Shown here: positions 26,700 to 35,169 of the stretch, in pieces | Layout of the letters: each line of letters opens with the position of its first letter | How positions within the stretch are numbered: position 1 is the stretch's first letter | DNA from: Pseudomonas chlororaphis subsp. chlororaphis | GTDB lineage: Bacteria; Pseudomonadota; Gammaproteobacteria; Pseudomonadales; Pseudomonadaceae | Length of the DNA: 64,000 bases | Reading direction: 5' to 3' | Assembly (NCBI RefSeq): GCF_003945765.1 | Contig: NZ_CP027712.1 | Location: 4,464,001-4,528,000, forward strand | Position numbers and translations under genes: made by a program | Notes under the pieces: model-generated | Seen by the model: only the letters and a program-made list of their open reading frames with translations | What the model was told of the DNA's origin: nothing | The model's database searches: none

Positions 26700-26889
26700 T
26701 CACGGAAAAAATGCGGAAGCTCTGCGGCCTCCATCGGTCATGTTCGACAGACTAAGAGCAGCCCCCAAGGCGCTCAATGACCGTAACTGACAACTTATTG
26801 ATCCAAATGCGCAGCCCGGCCTTGGCAATCGCGGACATGGGCCCTACCCTAGTCAGCGAATCCCGCACACGGCTGCCGACTGTCTTCCC

Positions 26890-28020
26890 ATGCGCAAACT
26901 TCTGTATTTCACCTTCACCCTGGCCCTGATTGCCGCCATCACCAGCTACGCCCTGTGGACCCGCGAGCGGCCGATCGGTCACTACCTTTCCGACCTGCGC
27001 ATCCAGCTCGCGGTGGACCAGGGCACTCCCGCCGATCACGGCAATCTGCTGGGCATCCAGCCCGAGCTGTTCCCCACCGATTACCAGAGCCCCGAGCGCC
27101 TGCACCGCAAGCTTGCGGCCTACCTGCAGCAAGCCCGGGACCAGGGGCTGCTGAATGAAAAGACCGTGGTGGTGCTGCCGGAGCACATTGGCACCTGGCT
27201 GATGGTCAGCGGCGAGAAAAACGAGCTGTACCAGGCCGCCAGCCTGAAAGAGGCGATGAACTGGCTGGCGGTGAGCAACCCACTGCCCTTCCTGCGCGCG
27301 CTGATCACCGCCAAAGGTGACAATCGCCTGGACGACGCGCACCTGCGGATGAAGGCCAGGAGCATGGCCGATCAATACCAGCGGCTGTTCGGCGGCCTGG
27401 CCAAGGAATTTGGCATCACCCTGGTGGCCGGCTCCATTGTCCTGCCCGAGCCGGTGATCGAAGGCAGCAACCTGCGCATCGGCAGCGGCGCGCTGTACAA
27501 CACCACCCTGGTCTTCGGCAGCGACGGCCTGCCGATCGGCCAGCCGCAACGCCAGCTGTACCCGACCTTCGACGAACGCGGTTTTATCCAGGCCAGCACC
27601 GACCAGGCTGTCCAGGTGGTCGACACTCCGGCCGGCCGCCTGGGCGTGCTGATCGGCAGCGACAGCTGGTACCCGGACAACTACCGCAAGCTCAACGCCC
27701 AGGGCGCGCAACTGGTGGCGGTCCCTGCCTTCGTCATGGGCCGCGGCGCCTGGGACCGGCCATGGCGCGGCTACAAGAATCTCTCGACCCCGAGCGAGGT
27801 CAGCCTCAAGCCGGAAGAAGTCAGCGAAGGCGAAGCCTGGCGCCGCCTGACCCTGACCAGCCGCGCGCCCAGCAGCCTGGCCAGCGCCGGTGTCAGCGTG
27901 TTTCTGCGCGGCCAGTTCTGGGATCAGGGCAGCGCCGGACAAAGCTTCATCAACAGCAACGGCGAGCACTTCGCCGATGGCGATGCCCGTGGCGCGCGCT
28001 TGCTGAATATCTGGTTGTAA
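26890..28020 (+). CDS. Nitrilase-superfamily protein lacking the catalytic Cys
   Basis: 376 residues: an N-terminal membrane segment (about 5-24) and a carbon-nitrogen hydrolase fold. Triad Glu is kept (Glu98 in VVLPEHIG). The nucleophile position, normally Cys in a GxxICxD motif, is Gly256 in GVLIGSDSWYP, and the usual Lys before HLxP appears to be Gln220 in QPQRQLYP. Hydrolase or N-acyltransferase activity by the standard mechanism is therefore not expected, so this is a likely pseudoenzyme or one with altered chemistry. It is followed after 4 bp by an AraC regulator, forming an apparent operon. Confidence 0.82.
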   Translation: MRKLLYFTFTLALIAAITSYALWTRERPIGHYLSDLRIQLAVDQGTPADHGNLLGIQPELFPTDYQSPERLHRKLAAYLQQARDQGLLNEKTVVVLPEHIGTWLMVSGEKNELYQAASLKEAMNWLAVSNPLPFLRALITAKGDNRLDDAHLRMKARSMADQYQRLFGGLAKEFGITLVAGSIVLPEPVIEGSNLRIGSGALYNTTLVFGSDGLPIGQPQRQLYPTFDERGFIQASTDQAVQVVDTPAGRLGVLIGSDSWYPDNYRKLNAQGAQLVAVPAFVMGRGAWDRPWRGYKNLSTPSEVSLKPEEVSEGEAWRRLTLTSRAPSSLASAGVSVFLRGQFWDQGSAGQSFINSNGEHFADGDARGARLLNIWL

Positions 28021-28024
28021 ATCC

Positions 28025-29062
28025 ATGAAGCCCCAGCCGATGCGCCTCGGAGACCTGTCGGTGGGTTTCGTCCATAGCCTGGCCGATGCCGTGCGCAGCC
28101 ATGGCCTCGACCCGCAGCCGCTGCTGGAACAATACGGACTGGATACCGCACGCCTGGCCGAGGCCGGGGCGCGGCTGTCGATTCCCCGTTACATGCGCCT
28201 GGGCCACGCGGCGATTCAACTGACCGGCGATCCGGCGCTGGGGCTGCGCATGGGCCAGCTCAGCCGCCTGAGCCAGGCCGGGCTGGCGGGCGTCACCGCC
28301 GCCCAGGCGCCGACCGTACGTGAAGCTGCGCGCTGCCTGACCCGCTTCGAGGCTCTGTATGGCTCGAACTATCGCGGCCAGTCGAGCTTCCACGAAGACG
28401 CCGACGGCGCCTGGCTGCGCTTCTACTCCATCAGCCCCTATAACGCCTACAACCGCTTTGTGGTGGATTCGATCCTGGCCGGCTGGCTCCAGCAACTGGG
28501 CAGCCTCGGTTTACCTGTCAAGGCCGAACGCATCGAGATCGAGTTTGCCCAGACCGATTACCGCGAACGCTACACCAGCCTGGGGGATTGCCCGATCCAG
28601 TTCGGCGCCGAGCACAATCAGCTGCGCCTGAGCCAGGCCACCCTGGCCCAGCGCAATGTCGAGCACTGCCCCAGTACCTGGCGCCATCTGCTGCAACTGT
28701 GTGAACGGGAACTGGAGCAACTGACCCGTACCCGCAGCCTGCGTGAACGCATCACTCAGTTGCTGGGGCCTTTGCTCAATGGTGGCCGGGAGCCCGACCT
28801 GGAAGAAGTGGCGGCACGCCTGAAGCTGCCAACCTGGACCTTGCGCCGCAAACTGGCCGAGGAAGGCACGCAGTTTCGCGCCATTCTCAACGACACCCGT
28901 CGCGACCTGGCCATGACCTACATTCGCGATACCGAACTGGCCTTCGGGGAAATTGCCTATCTGTTGGGGTTTGCCTCAGCCGAGGCCTTTCAACGCGCCT
29001 TCAAGCGCTGGAGCGGCCAGACACCGGGTGAATTTCGTCGCAGCCACCGGCAGTCCGCCTAA
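28025..29062 (+). CDS. AraC-family transcriptional regulator
   Basis: 345 residues: an N-terminal arabinose-binding-like (OruR/ArgR-type) domain over about 1-220, then a C-terminal AraC double helix-turn-helix (about 245-340) with the signature IAYLLGFASAEAFQRAFKRW. It is cotranscribed with the nitrilase-fold gene (4-bp gap). In related Pseudomonas loci such regulators control neighbouring catabolic genes; the target here is unknown. The minus-strand terminator for the 28-residue gene begins at its stop codon. Confidence 0.92.
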   Translation: MKPQPMRLGDLSVGFVHSLADAVRSHGLDPQPLLEQYGLDTARLAEAGARLSIPRYMRLGHAAIQLTGDPALGLRMGQLSRLSQAGLAGVTAAQAPTVREAARCLTRFEALYGSNYRGQSSFHEDADGAWLRFYSISPYNAYNRFVVDSILAGWLQQLGSLGLPVKAERIEIEFAQTDYRERYTSLGDCPIQFGAEHNQLRLSQATLAQRNVEHCPSTWRHLLQLCERELEQLTRTRSLRERITQLLGPLLNGGREPDLEEVAARLKLPTWTLRRKLAEEGTQFRAILNDTRRDLAMTYIRDTELAFGEIAYLLGFASAEAFQRAFKRWSGQTPGEFRRSHRQSA

Positions 29063-29081
29063 AAAAAACGCCACCGGCGTT
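29061..29081 (-). terminator. Terminator of the 28-residue protein gene
   Basis: Read on the minus strand, a 6-bp stem AACGCC/GGCGTT is followed by eight T residues. The hairpin includes most of the gene's own TAA stop codon. Confidence 0.85.
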
Positions 29082-29166
29082 ACAGCTCGGTGGCGTCTTC
29101 TGCGGGTTCCAGCGGGTCCAGTTCGAAAGCCTGGAATTCCAGCAGTTCTTCTTGGTAATCGTCCAT
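29080..29166 (-). CDS. Small acidic protein, 28 residues
   Basis: A short gene with strong translation signals: AAGGAG 7 nt before the ATG, a TAA stop, and an intrinsic terminator that starts inside the stop codon. The product is very acidic (start MDDYQEELLEFQAF, end ATEL) with no membrane segment. I recall very similar short open frames in other pseudomonads but know no function. The compact RBS-ORF-terminator layout makes a real gene likely. The frame stays open to 29277, but without a start signal as good. Confidence 0.75.
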   Translation of the reverse strand: MDDYQEELLEFQAFELDPLEPAEDATEL

Positions 29167-29406
29167 GGCGGACTCCTTGTGTGTGGGGTGTAGGTAATCT
29201 GCTCGCTGAGTAGTCTTCTTACTGACCTTGGCCACCAGCATAAAGTGCCGGTATGACAGAAAAAATACCGTGCGCAATCTGCGTCCCTCAAATGGAACGT
29301 AGCAGCTGGCAACGGATTTACCCGCGAGCTGGCAAAGAAATTTTCAGAGAAGCTCGGCAACCGCGGGATCGACACCTGGGTCGATCTCGCAGCTATCTGC
29401 AGATGC

Positions 29407-30264
29407 TTACTGTGGCAGCGCCGGAATCGGCTCTGTCGGGGCCGGCAAGGTGCTGGCGGGAGGCGGGGTAACGATCTCGGTGGACGGCGTCGGCTCGGCA
29501 GGTGCGCCCGGCGCAATGGGCGCCGCTTCCGCCGGTGGCGCCAGCGGTTGCGAGAGGTTCGATTCGGCTGGCACAACCGGAGGGGTGGCCGGGGCCGGCT
29601 CGGCGGCCGGTGCAACAGGCGCCGGTTGTGGCGTCACTGGCGCCGGGGCCGGCGCTGCGGCAGGCTCGGCGGGCTTGGGTTCGGGCACGCCCAGATCGGT
29701 CTTGGGTTTCTCGATGATGTGCGCGGCCTTTTTCGCTTCCTGCGGCAGGAACAGCTCCACCAGGGCGAAATAACGCTCGTAGAACTTCGCCGAGGAAACC
29801 GTCTCGCTGGCGACCTTGACCATCGAGTCGTCGGTCGAGCCGATCGGCATCGATACCGAGCCCAGCACACCCACCCCCAGGCTTGCCGAGTTGTTGACCT
29901 TCTTCAGGGCATAACGGTCTTGCAGGGCGTTGGCGAACACCGTGGAACGGTGGCCGCTGTTGCCATCCTGGGCGCACACCACGCTGAAGCTGATCTCCAT
30001 GTGGGTTTCGCCGGTCTGCTGGAAGCTCTTGTGACCACTGACCAGCTTCGGATCGCTGCTGGTGATGATGTAGCCCTGGCTGAGCAAGGCGCGACGGGCG
30101 GCCTCGCAGGACGCCGTCTCATTCACCGGGTAATTGCGCGAAAAAGTGCCGGAGTCATCGAAGTTTTCATGCTCGTAAATGGCGGTCTTCTGCGACGAAC
30201 AACCGGCGACGGCCGCCAGCAGCAGCGTCAACCCGGCAGCACGCAGGTGAAATGATCTATGCAT
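29407..30264 (-). CDS. DUF2242-type lipoprotein with Pro/Ala-rich tail
   Basis: 285 residues. A lipoprotein signal ends in the lipobox LAAVAGC, and a globular part (about 25-190) of the type I associate with DUF2242 follows. The last ~95 residues are a Pro/Ala-rich low-complexity tail (PAPAPVTPQPAPVAPAAEPA) that may span the peptidoglycan. ATG 30264 is chosen because AGGA precedes it and the signal peptide starts there. Outer-membrane or periplasmic location is inferred; function unknown. Confidence 0.82.
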   Translation of the reverse strand: MHRSFHLRAAGLTLLLAAVAGCSSQKTAIYEHENFDDSGTFSRNYPVNETASCEAARRALLSQGYIITSSDPKLVSGHKSFQQTGETHMEISFSVVCAQDGNSGHRSTVFANALQDRYALKKVNNSASLGVGVLGSVSMPIGSTDDSMVKVASETVSSAKFYERYFALVELFLPQEAKKAAHIIEKPKTDLGVPEPKPAEPAAAPAPAPVTPQPAPVAPAAEPAPATPPVVPAESNLSQPLAPPAEAAPIAPGAPAEPTPSTEIVTPPPASTLPAPTEPIPALPQ

Positions 30265-30355
30265 CGAAAATCCTGAGGAAAACGGTCCGGGGCGTATTGT
30301 GCAACAGTTCGACGCCACTGGGCGCACGGATTAGTGTCTTAAAATTAATACATGG

Positions 30356-31255
30356 TTACTGACCACGGTTTGCCGGAAAAAGTCGCGCACACAGATGATC
30401 GATGAACACCCGCAGCTTGGCGGCGGTGTGTCGGCTCGCAGGCCAGAGCAGCCAGAAGGTGCCGCTGTGCTCCAGATGCTCATCGAGCACCTGCTGCAAC
30501 TCGCCCCGTGCAACCGCCTCGCGCACCATGAAATCGGGCAGGCAGGCGATCCCCAGCCCACTGCGCACGGCGTGGTCCACCGCTTCGATAGAGGTACTGA
30601 CAAAACGCGTCGGCAACAGCGGCTCCGGGGCATCGACCGCTCGTCGCAGCGGCCAATGCTCGAATTTGCCGGTGTTATGGAAGGTATGCCGCAAGCACCC
30701 ATGGTTAGCCAGGTCCGCGGGGGCCTGCGGAACGCCGCGCTCGCGAAAGTACCCAGGCGTGCCCACCAGCACCAGGCGGAACTGGCCCAGCGACCGGGCC
30801 ACCAGCCGCGAGTCGCCGGGGCTGCCGGTCCGTATCACGGCATCGAAGCCCTCCTCCACGACATCCACTATGCGGTCCGTCAGCTCGATATCCAGTTCGA
30901 TCTGCGGATAACGCTGCATAAACTCCACCAATACCGGCATCACCAGGCCGTGAACCTGCGGCAGGCTGACTCGCAACTTGCCCCGCGGGGCATTGGAGGA
31001 CTTGCACAGATCGAATTCGGCCGCCTCGGCCTCGGCGACAATTCTGCGGCAGCGCTCGAGAAAACTCGCGCCTTCGGCGGTCAGGGTGATGCTGCGGGTA
31101 CTGCGATGGAACAGCCGGGTCTCCAGGCGCTCCTCGAGACGCGCGATACTCTTGCCGACAGCCGACGAGGATACCCCCAACAACCGCCCCGCCTCGGTGA
31201 AACTGCGGGTTTTCGCCACATGCAGGAAGACCGAGATATTGCTCAACCAGTCCAT
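30356..31255 (-). CDS. LysR-family transcriptional regulator
   Basis: 299 residues: helix-turn-helix at the N-terminus (MDWLSNISVFLHVAKTRSF, then TEAGRLLGVSSSAVGKSI) and a LysR effector domain of the CrgA-like subgroup (LRVSLPQVHGLVMPVLVEF). ATG 31255 has GAGG 6-7 nt upstream. It is divergent from an MFS exporter gene, with overlapping CGGA/TCCG dyads between them. Control of that exporter is inferred; effector unknown. Confidence 0.9.
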   Translation of the reverse strand: MDWLSNISVFLHVAKTRSFTEAGRLLGVSSSAVGKSIARLEERLETRLFHRSTRSITLTAEGASFLERCRRIVAEAEAAEFDLCKSSNAPRGKLRVSLPQVHGLVMPVLVEFMQRYPQIELDIELTDRIVDVVEEGFDAVIRTGSPGDSRLVARSLGQFRLVLVGTPGYFRERGVPQAPADLANHGCLRHTFHNTGKFEHWPLRRAVDAPEPLLPTRFVSTSIEAVDHAVRSGLGIACLPDFMVREAVARGELQQVLDEHLEHSGTFWLLWPASRHTAAKLRVFIDHLCARLFPANRGQ

Positions 31256-31272
31256 CGCCGACCTCACCATTA

Positions 31273-31299
31273 CGGATACAGATGTCCGATAAGTTCGGA
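31273..31299. promoter_or_regulatory. Predicted regulator-binding dyads, lysR-MFS gap
   Basis: CGGA-N8-TCCG (31273-31288) overlaps TCCGA-N5-TCGGA (31285-31299). The pair sits between the divergent LysR and MFS genes. Confidence 0.45.
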
Positions 31300-31380
31300 A
31301 CCTTAGCCTATTTTTCTCTTTACCACAGCGCCCTACCCTCAGCCTCCCTACTTCCTGAAACCTGTAGCGAGCCTGACACC

Positions 31381-32586
31381 ATGACCAAACCTCTTGGCAC
31401 CGCCGACCTGCTGGACATCGAGTCCAGGCGTCGCGACCGACTTCCACTGGGTGGCCTGCTGGCGCTGGCGACCGCCGGCTTCATCACCATTCTTACCGAG
31501 GCCATGCCCGCGGGCCTGCTGCCGCAGATGAGCCAGGACCTGGCGGTGTCCCCGGCGCTGGTCGGCCAACTGGTCACCCTGTACGCCATTGGCTCACTGC
31601 TGGCGGCGATCCCGTTGGTGATCCTCACCCAAGGCTGGCGCCGCCGCCCTTTGCTGATGATCGCAATCGGCGGCTTTGCCCTGGTCAACAGTGTCACCGC
31701 GATCTCCACCAACTACAGCCTGACCCTGGTCGCCCGCTTGTTCGCCGGGGTATTTGCCGGGCTGCTCTGGGCCCTGCTGGCCGGCTACGCAAGCCGCATG
31801 GTCGCGCCGCACCTGCAGGGGCGGGCCATCGCCGTGGCCATGCTTGGCGCACCACTGGCACTGTCCCTGGGGATCCCCGCGGGCACACTGCTCGGCACGC
31901 TGGTGGGCTGGCGGGTGAGCTTTGCCCTGATGACTCTGCTGACGCTGTTGTTGCTCGGCTGGGTGCGCTGGCAGGTGCCGGACTTTCCCGGCCAGCGCGC
32001 CGACAAACGCTTGCCGCTCACGGGCGTGTTCGCTTTGCCCGGAGTCAAGCCGGTGTTGTTCGTGACCTTCGCTTATGTCCTGGGCCACAACATCCTGTAC
32101 ACCTATATCGCACCGTTTCTGGAGCCGGCCGGCATCGGCGGGCAAATTGACCGGGTACTGCTGACGTTCGGCCTGAGCGCACTGCTGAGCATCTGGATCG
32201 TCGGCCTGTTGATCGATCGCTGGTTGCGTCAACTGGTACTGGTCAGTTGCGTCCTGTTCGCTCTTTCGGCGCTGCTGCTGGCGTTCCAGGCCGATACGCC
32301 GATGGCGGTCTATGCCTCGATAGCCCTCTGGGGATTGTCGTTCGGAGGCCTGGCCACGTTGCTGCAAACCGCGCTGGCCAAGGCTGCCGGGAGCGCTGCC
32401 GATGCCGCGCAGTCGATGCTGGTGACCGCCTGGAACCTGGCGATCGCCGGGGGCGGGCTGGTGGGTGGCGTGCTGCTGGAAGGCCCGGGCGTATTGTCGT
32501 TTCCCTGGGTGATCATCGGCCTGTTGCTGGTTTGCCTGCTGGTGGCCGTGAACGCCCGACGCCATGGGTTTCCCGCCATACGCTGA
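31381..32586 (+). CDS. MFS transporter (DHA1-type exporter)
   Basis: 401 residues with 12 predicted helices; FITILTEAMPAGLLPQMS in helix 1 and the helix 4 region (LVARLFAGVFAGLLWALLAGY) are typical of sugar/drug exporters of the AraJ/YdhP type. ATG 31381 follows about 125 bp of intergenic DNA shared with the divergent LysR; the longer frame from 31282 would translate that regulatory region. Export of a small metabolite or drug is inferred. Confidence 0.88.
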   Translation: MTKPLGTADLLDIESRRRDRLPLGGLLALATAGFITILTEAMPAGLLPQMSQDLAVSPALVGQLVTLYAIGSLLAAIPLVILTQGWRRRPLLMIAIGGFALVNSVTAISTNYSLTLVARLFAGVFAGLLWALLAGYASRMVAPHLQGRAIAVAMLGAPLALSLGIPAGTLLGTLVGWRVSFALMTLLTLLLLGWVRWQVPDFPGQRADKRLPLTGVFALPGVKPVLFVTFAYVLGHNILYTYIAPFLEPAGIGGQIDRVLLTFGLSALLSIWIVGLLIDRWLRQLVLVSCVLFALSALLLAFQADTPMAVYASIALWGLSFGGLATLLQTALAKAAGSAADAAQSMLVTAWNLAIAGGGLVGGVLLEGPGVLSFPWVIIGLLLVCLLVAVNARRHGFPAIR

Positions 32587-32590
32587 AAAC

Positions 32591-32617
32591 AAAAACCCCG
32601 GCGCGCTGGCCGGGGTT
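32591..32617 (-). terminator. Terminator of ppiD, also facing the MFS gene
   Basis: A 9-bp stem AACCCCGGC/GCCGGGGTT (32594-32602 with 32609-32617) precedes AAAACAAAAA on the plus strand, giving a T-rich tail for ppiD on the minus strand. Confidence 0.8.
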
Positions 32618-32641
32618 CCTGTTTGTTACTTCAGTCGGGCA

Positions 32642-34513
32642 TCAGAAGCGCTTGATGTCAGCCTGGTTTTCCAACTGTTTGCGGTACGCGGCGAAGTCTT
32701 GCTGACCCACACGCGACGCGAGGAAGCGACGGTACTGAGCCTTCTCTTCATCGGTTGGAGCAGCGGCTTCGTTCACACCACTCAGTTGCAAGACCACCAG
32801 GCTGCCGTTCGGCAGCGTCACGCTGCTGAAGGTCGGCTTGTCCTTGGCCGCTGGCTTGGCCATGCGGAACAGGGCCTGCAGCACGATAGGCTCGACGCCT
32901 TCCTGGCCGCGGGTCACCGCTTCGGAAACCTTCCAGCTCTGACCGTCGACAGGCGCCTTCAGCGCAGTCTTGCCTTCACGCAGGCTGGCGATCAAGGCGT
33001 CGGCCTTGGCCTTGGCGGCAGCACTGGCGTGCTCCTTGGCCAATTGCGCGCGGATGCTGCTGGCGACGCTTTCCAGCGGCAGCTGCTCTGGCTTGCGGTG
33101 CTCTTTGGCGCGCAAGACCACTACCGTTTCCGGGTCCAGCTCGATAGCGGTGCTGTTGGCACCCTCATCCAGCACTTCAGGGCTGAAAGCAGCCTGAATC
33201 ACGGCGCGGTTGGCGGCGATGCCCTCGCCCCCTTCACGCCCGAACGGTGCGGAAGTGTGTACGGTCAGTTTCAGCTCTTGAGCCGGCTGGGCCAGATCCG
33301 AAGCTTCGAACGAGGAGTCTTCCAGCTGCTTGGTCGCCTCGACAAAACGTTGCTCGACCTGCTGGGTTTTCAGCTCGCGGGTCAGCTTGTCTTTCAGGCT
33401 GGCGAAACTTGGCACTTCAGGTGCCTCGACGCCCAGCAGCTTGATCAGGTGGAAACCGAAACCGGTGCGTACCGGTGCCGATACCTGGTCCTTGTTCAAG
33501 GCGTACAGCGCTTCCTCGAAGGCCGGGTCATAGACGCCAGGGCCGGCATAACCGAGGTCACCACCGTTGTTCGCCGAACCCGGATCCTGGGAGAACTCCT
33601 TGGCCAGCGCCTCGAAGCTTTCGCCCTTGGCCAGGCGCGCCTGGATCTCTTCGATCTTGGCCTTGGCCTGCGCTTCGTTCACCTTGTCGTTCACTTCGAT
33701 CAGGATGTGCGCGGCACGACGCTGCTCGGACAGGTTGGCGGTTTCTTTCTGATACAACGCCTGCAGCTCTTCGTCCTTGACGCTGACCTGATCGAAGAAG
33801 GAAGCCTTCTTCAACTCCAGATAGTCGATAACCACCTGGTCCGGCGACATGAATTCCTTGGCGTGTTCGTCGTAGTAAGCCTTGACCTCATCGTCGGTCA
33901 GCTTGACTGCCGCGGGGTCGGCCTTGATGGTCAGGGAAGCGTAATCGCGGGTCTGCTTTTCCAGACGAGCGAATGCCAGCACCTGGGCATCGGTCACGAA
34001 ACCGCTGCCAGCCAGACCGGCGCGTACCTGGCCGATCAGCATTTCCTGAGCCAGCATCTGACGGAACTGCATCCGGCTATAACCCAGCTGACGGATCACC
34101 TGGTCGAAACGCTCAGGGCTGAACTTGCCGTCCACCAGGAATTCCGGCGTTTGCAGGATCACCTGATCCAGAGCGGCGTCAGAGAAAGCGAACTTAGAGT
34201 TTTCCGCGCCTTGCAGCAGCAGCTTGCGGTCGATCAGACCTTTGAGAGCGGCTTCACGCAGCAGCTTCTCGTCGAGCAAGGAAGCGTCGAAATCCTTGCC
34301 CAGTTGTTGCATGAGCTGGCGGCGTTGCATATCAACCGCCTGGCTCAGCTCATTCTGGGTGATTTCTTCGCCATTGACCTTGGCCGCGTCCTGACTGGTG
34401 GAAGTGGCTTGAAAAATGGCATCGAAACCGGTCAGCGCCATCAGTGCGACGATGACCCCGATAATGGTCTTGGCAATCCAGCCTTGTGAATTGTCCCTGA
34501 TATTCTGCAGCAT
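32642..34513 (-). CDS. ppiD: Periplasmic folding chaperone / peptidyl-prolyl isomerase D
   Basis: 623 residues, the family length. A short cytoplasmic N-terminus (MLQNIRDNSQGW) and one membrane helix (about 13-33) are followed by a SurA-N-like chaperone region and a central parvulin domain (about 265-360, RRAAHILIEVNDKVNEA to FGFHLIKLLGVEAP), then C-terminal helical regions. It is a membrane-anchored periplasmic chaperone that meets proteins leaving the Sec translocon. Its place after hupB agrees with the conserved clpP-clpX-lon-hupB-ppiD order of gamma-proteobacteria. Confidence 0.97.
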   Translation of the reverse strand: MLQNIRDNSQGWIAKTIIGVIVALMALTGFDAIFQATSTSQDAAKVNGEEITQNELSQAVDMQRRQLMQQLGKDFDASLLDEKLLREAALKGLIDRKLLLQGAENSKFAFSDAALDQVILQTPEFLVDGKFSPERFDQVIRQLGYSRMQFRQMLAQEMLIGQVRAGLAGSGFVTDAQVLAFARLEKQTRDYASLTIKADPAAVKLTDDEVKAYYDEHAKEFMSPDQVVIDYLELKKASFFDQVSVKDEELQALYQKETANLSEQRRAAHILIEVNDKVNEAQAKAKIEEIQARLAKGESFEALAKEFSQDPGSANNGGDLGYAGPGVYDPAFEEALYALNKDQVSAPVRTGFGFHLIKLLGVEAPEVPSFASLKDKLTRELKTQQVEQRFVEATKQLEDSSFEASDLAQPAQELKLTVHTSAPFGREGGEGIAANRAVIQAAFSPEVLDEGANSTAIELDPETVVVLRAKEHRKPEQLPLESVASSIRAQLAKEHASAAAKAKADALIASLREGKTALKAPVDGQSWKVSEAVTRGQEGVEPIVLQALFRMAKPAAKDKPTFSSVTLPNGSLVVLQLSGVNEAAAPTDEEKAQYRRFLASRVGQQDFAAYRKQLENQADIKRF

Positions 34514-34577
34514 GCGTCCCCCAGAAACGGTTGTACTTCAAATTAAGCAACCGTGGAGCGTGGGTAGAGTCCGGATA

Positions 34578-34608
34578 GAAGAAAGGCGCATCCGAGGATG
34601 CGCCTTTC
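34578..34608 (-). terminator. Hairpin between the tRNA-like sequence and ppiD
   Basis: A 13-bp inverted repeat GAAAGGCGCATCC/GGATGCGCCTTTC with a 2-3-nt loop is followed on the minus strand by a pyrimidine-rich tail. It lies just downstream of the tRNA-Asp-like sequence, where a tRNA terminator would be. Confidence 0.65.
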
Positions 34609-34615
34609 TCGTAAC

Positions 34616-34693
34616 TGGCGGAGCGGACTGGGGTTCGAACCTTCGATCCCCGATGTGACAAACCGGATTTCTAACCGGCTGCCCTACCGCTCC
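34616..34693 (-). pseudogene. Degenerate tRNA-Asp(GTC)-like sequence
   Basis: 78 nt on the minus strand that align end to end with bacterial tRNA-Asp. The acceptor stem GGAGCGG/CCGCTCC is intact, GCCA is encoded at the 3' end, and an anticodon arm CCGGT-TTGTCAC-ATCGG has anticodon GTC. The T arm (GAAGG-TTCGAAC-CCCAG) pairs at only two positions, the D stem is broken, and there is one extra base before the 3' acceptor strand. I take it as a decaying tRNA copy rather than a functional gene, though a tRNA scanner might report it with a low score. Confidence 0.65.
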
Positions 34694-34746
34694 GCTGCCA
34701 GGTCGGGAAAGACCCCGACCCGGGTAGGCAAAGGCTTGAAGGAGGC

Positions 34747-35019
34747 TTAGTTAACGGCTTCTTTCAGTGCTTTACCGGCTTTGAAACCTGGTTTTTTGGC
34801 TGCAGCGATTTCCAGCGTCTTACCGGTCTGTGGGTTACGACCAATGCGAGCAGGACGATCGGTAACAGAGAAAGTACCGAAACCAACCAGTACAACGGAG
34901 TCGCCAGCCTTAAGAGCGCCAGTGACGGATTCGATTACTGCATCCAGCGCACGGCCAGCAGCAGCTTTCGGGATATCAGCAGATGCAGCGATAGCATCAA
35001 TCAGTTCCGACTTGTTCAC
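34747..35019 (-). CDS. hupB: DNA-binding protein HU-beta
   Basis: 90 residues, exact HU length; [27 protein letters not shown] starts the dimerisation helices and [21 protein letters not shown] is the DNA-clamping arm region (each shown only in part as family markers). The start is GTG at 35019 with AGGGGA 7 nt upstream; the longer frame adds unrelated residues. HU bends and compacts DNA. It lies directly after lon, as in other gamma-proteobacteria. Confidence 0.97.
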   Translation of the reverse strand: MNKSELIDAIAASADIPKAAAGRALDAVIESVTGALKAGDSVVLVGFGTFSVTDRPARIGRNPQTGKTLEIAAAKKPGFKAGKALKEAVN

Positions 35020-35169
35020 TCTAAGTCCCCTTATATATCTATTTGAGTATGATTCTAAGTTTTTTGGTGAAAGCAAAAACCAGTGCTGAATGGCCTACAG
35101 ACACTTAAGAGCCGCTTTATAACAAGGGCTCTAAAAAGCTGTCAAGGAAGCCCCCCAGGCTAATGCGTA

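Noticed and set aside
32564..34489. 641-codon open frame on the plus strand across ppiD
   Set aside because: Antisense shadow; PpiD on the minus strand is unambiguous and conserved in position.
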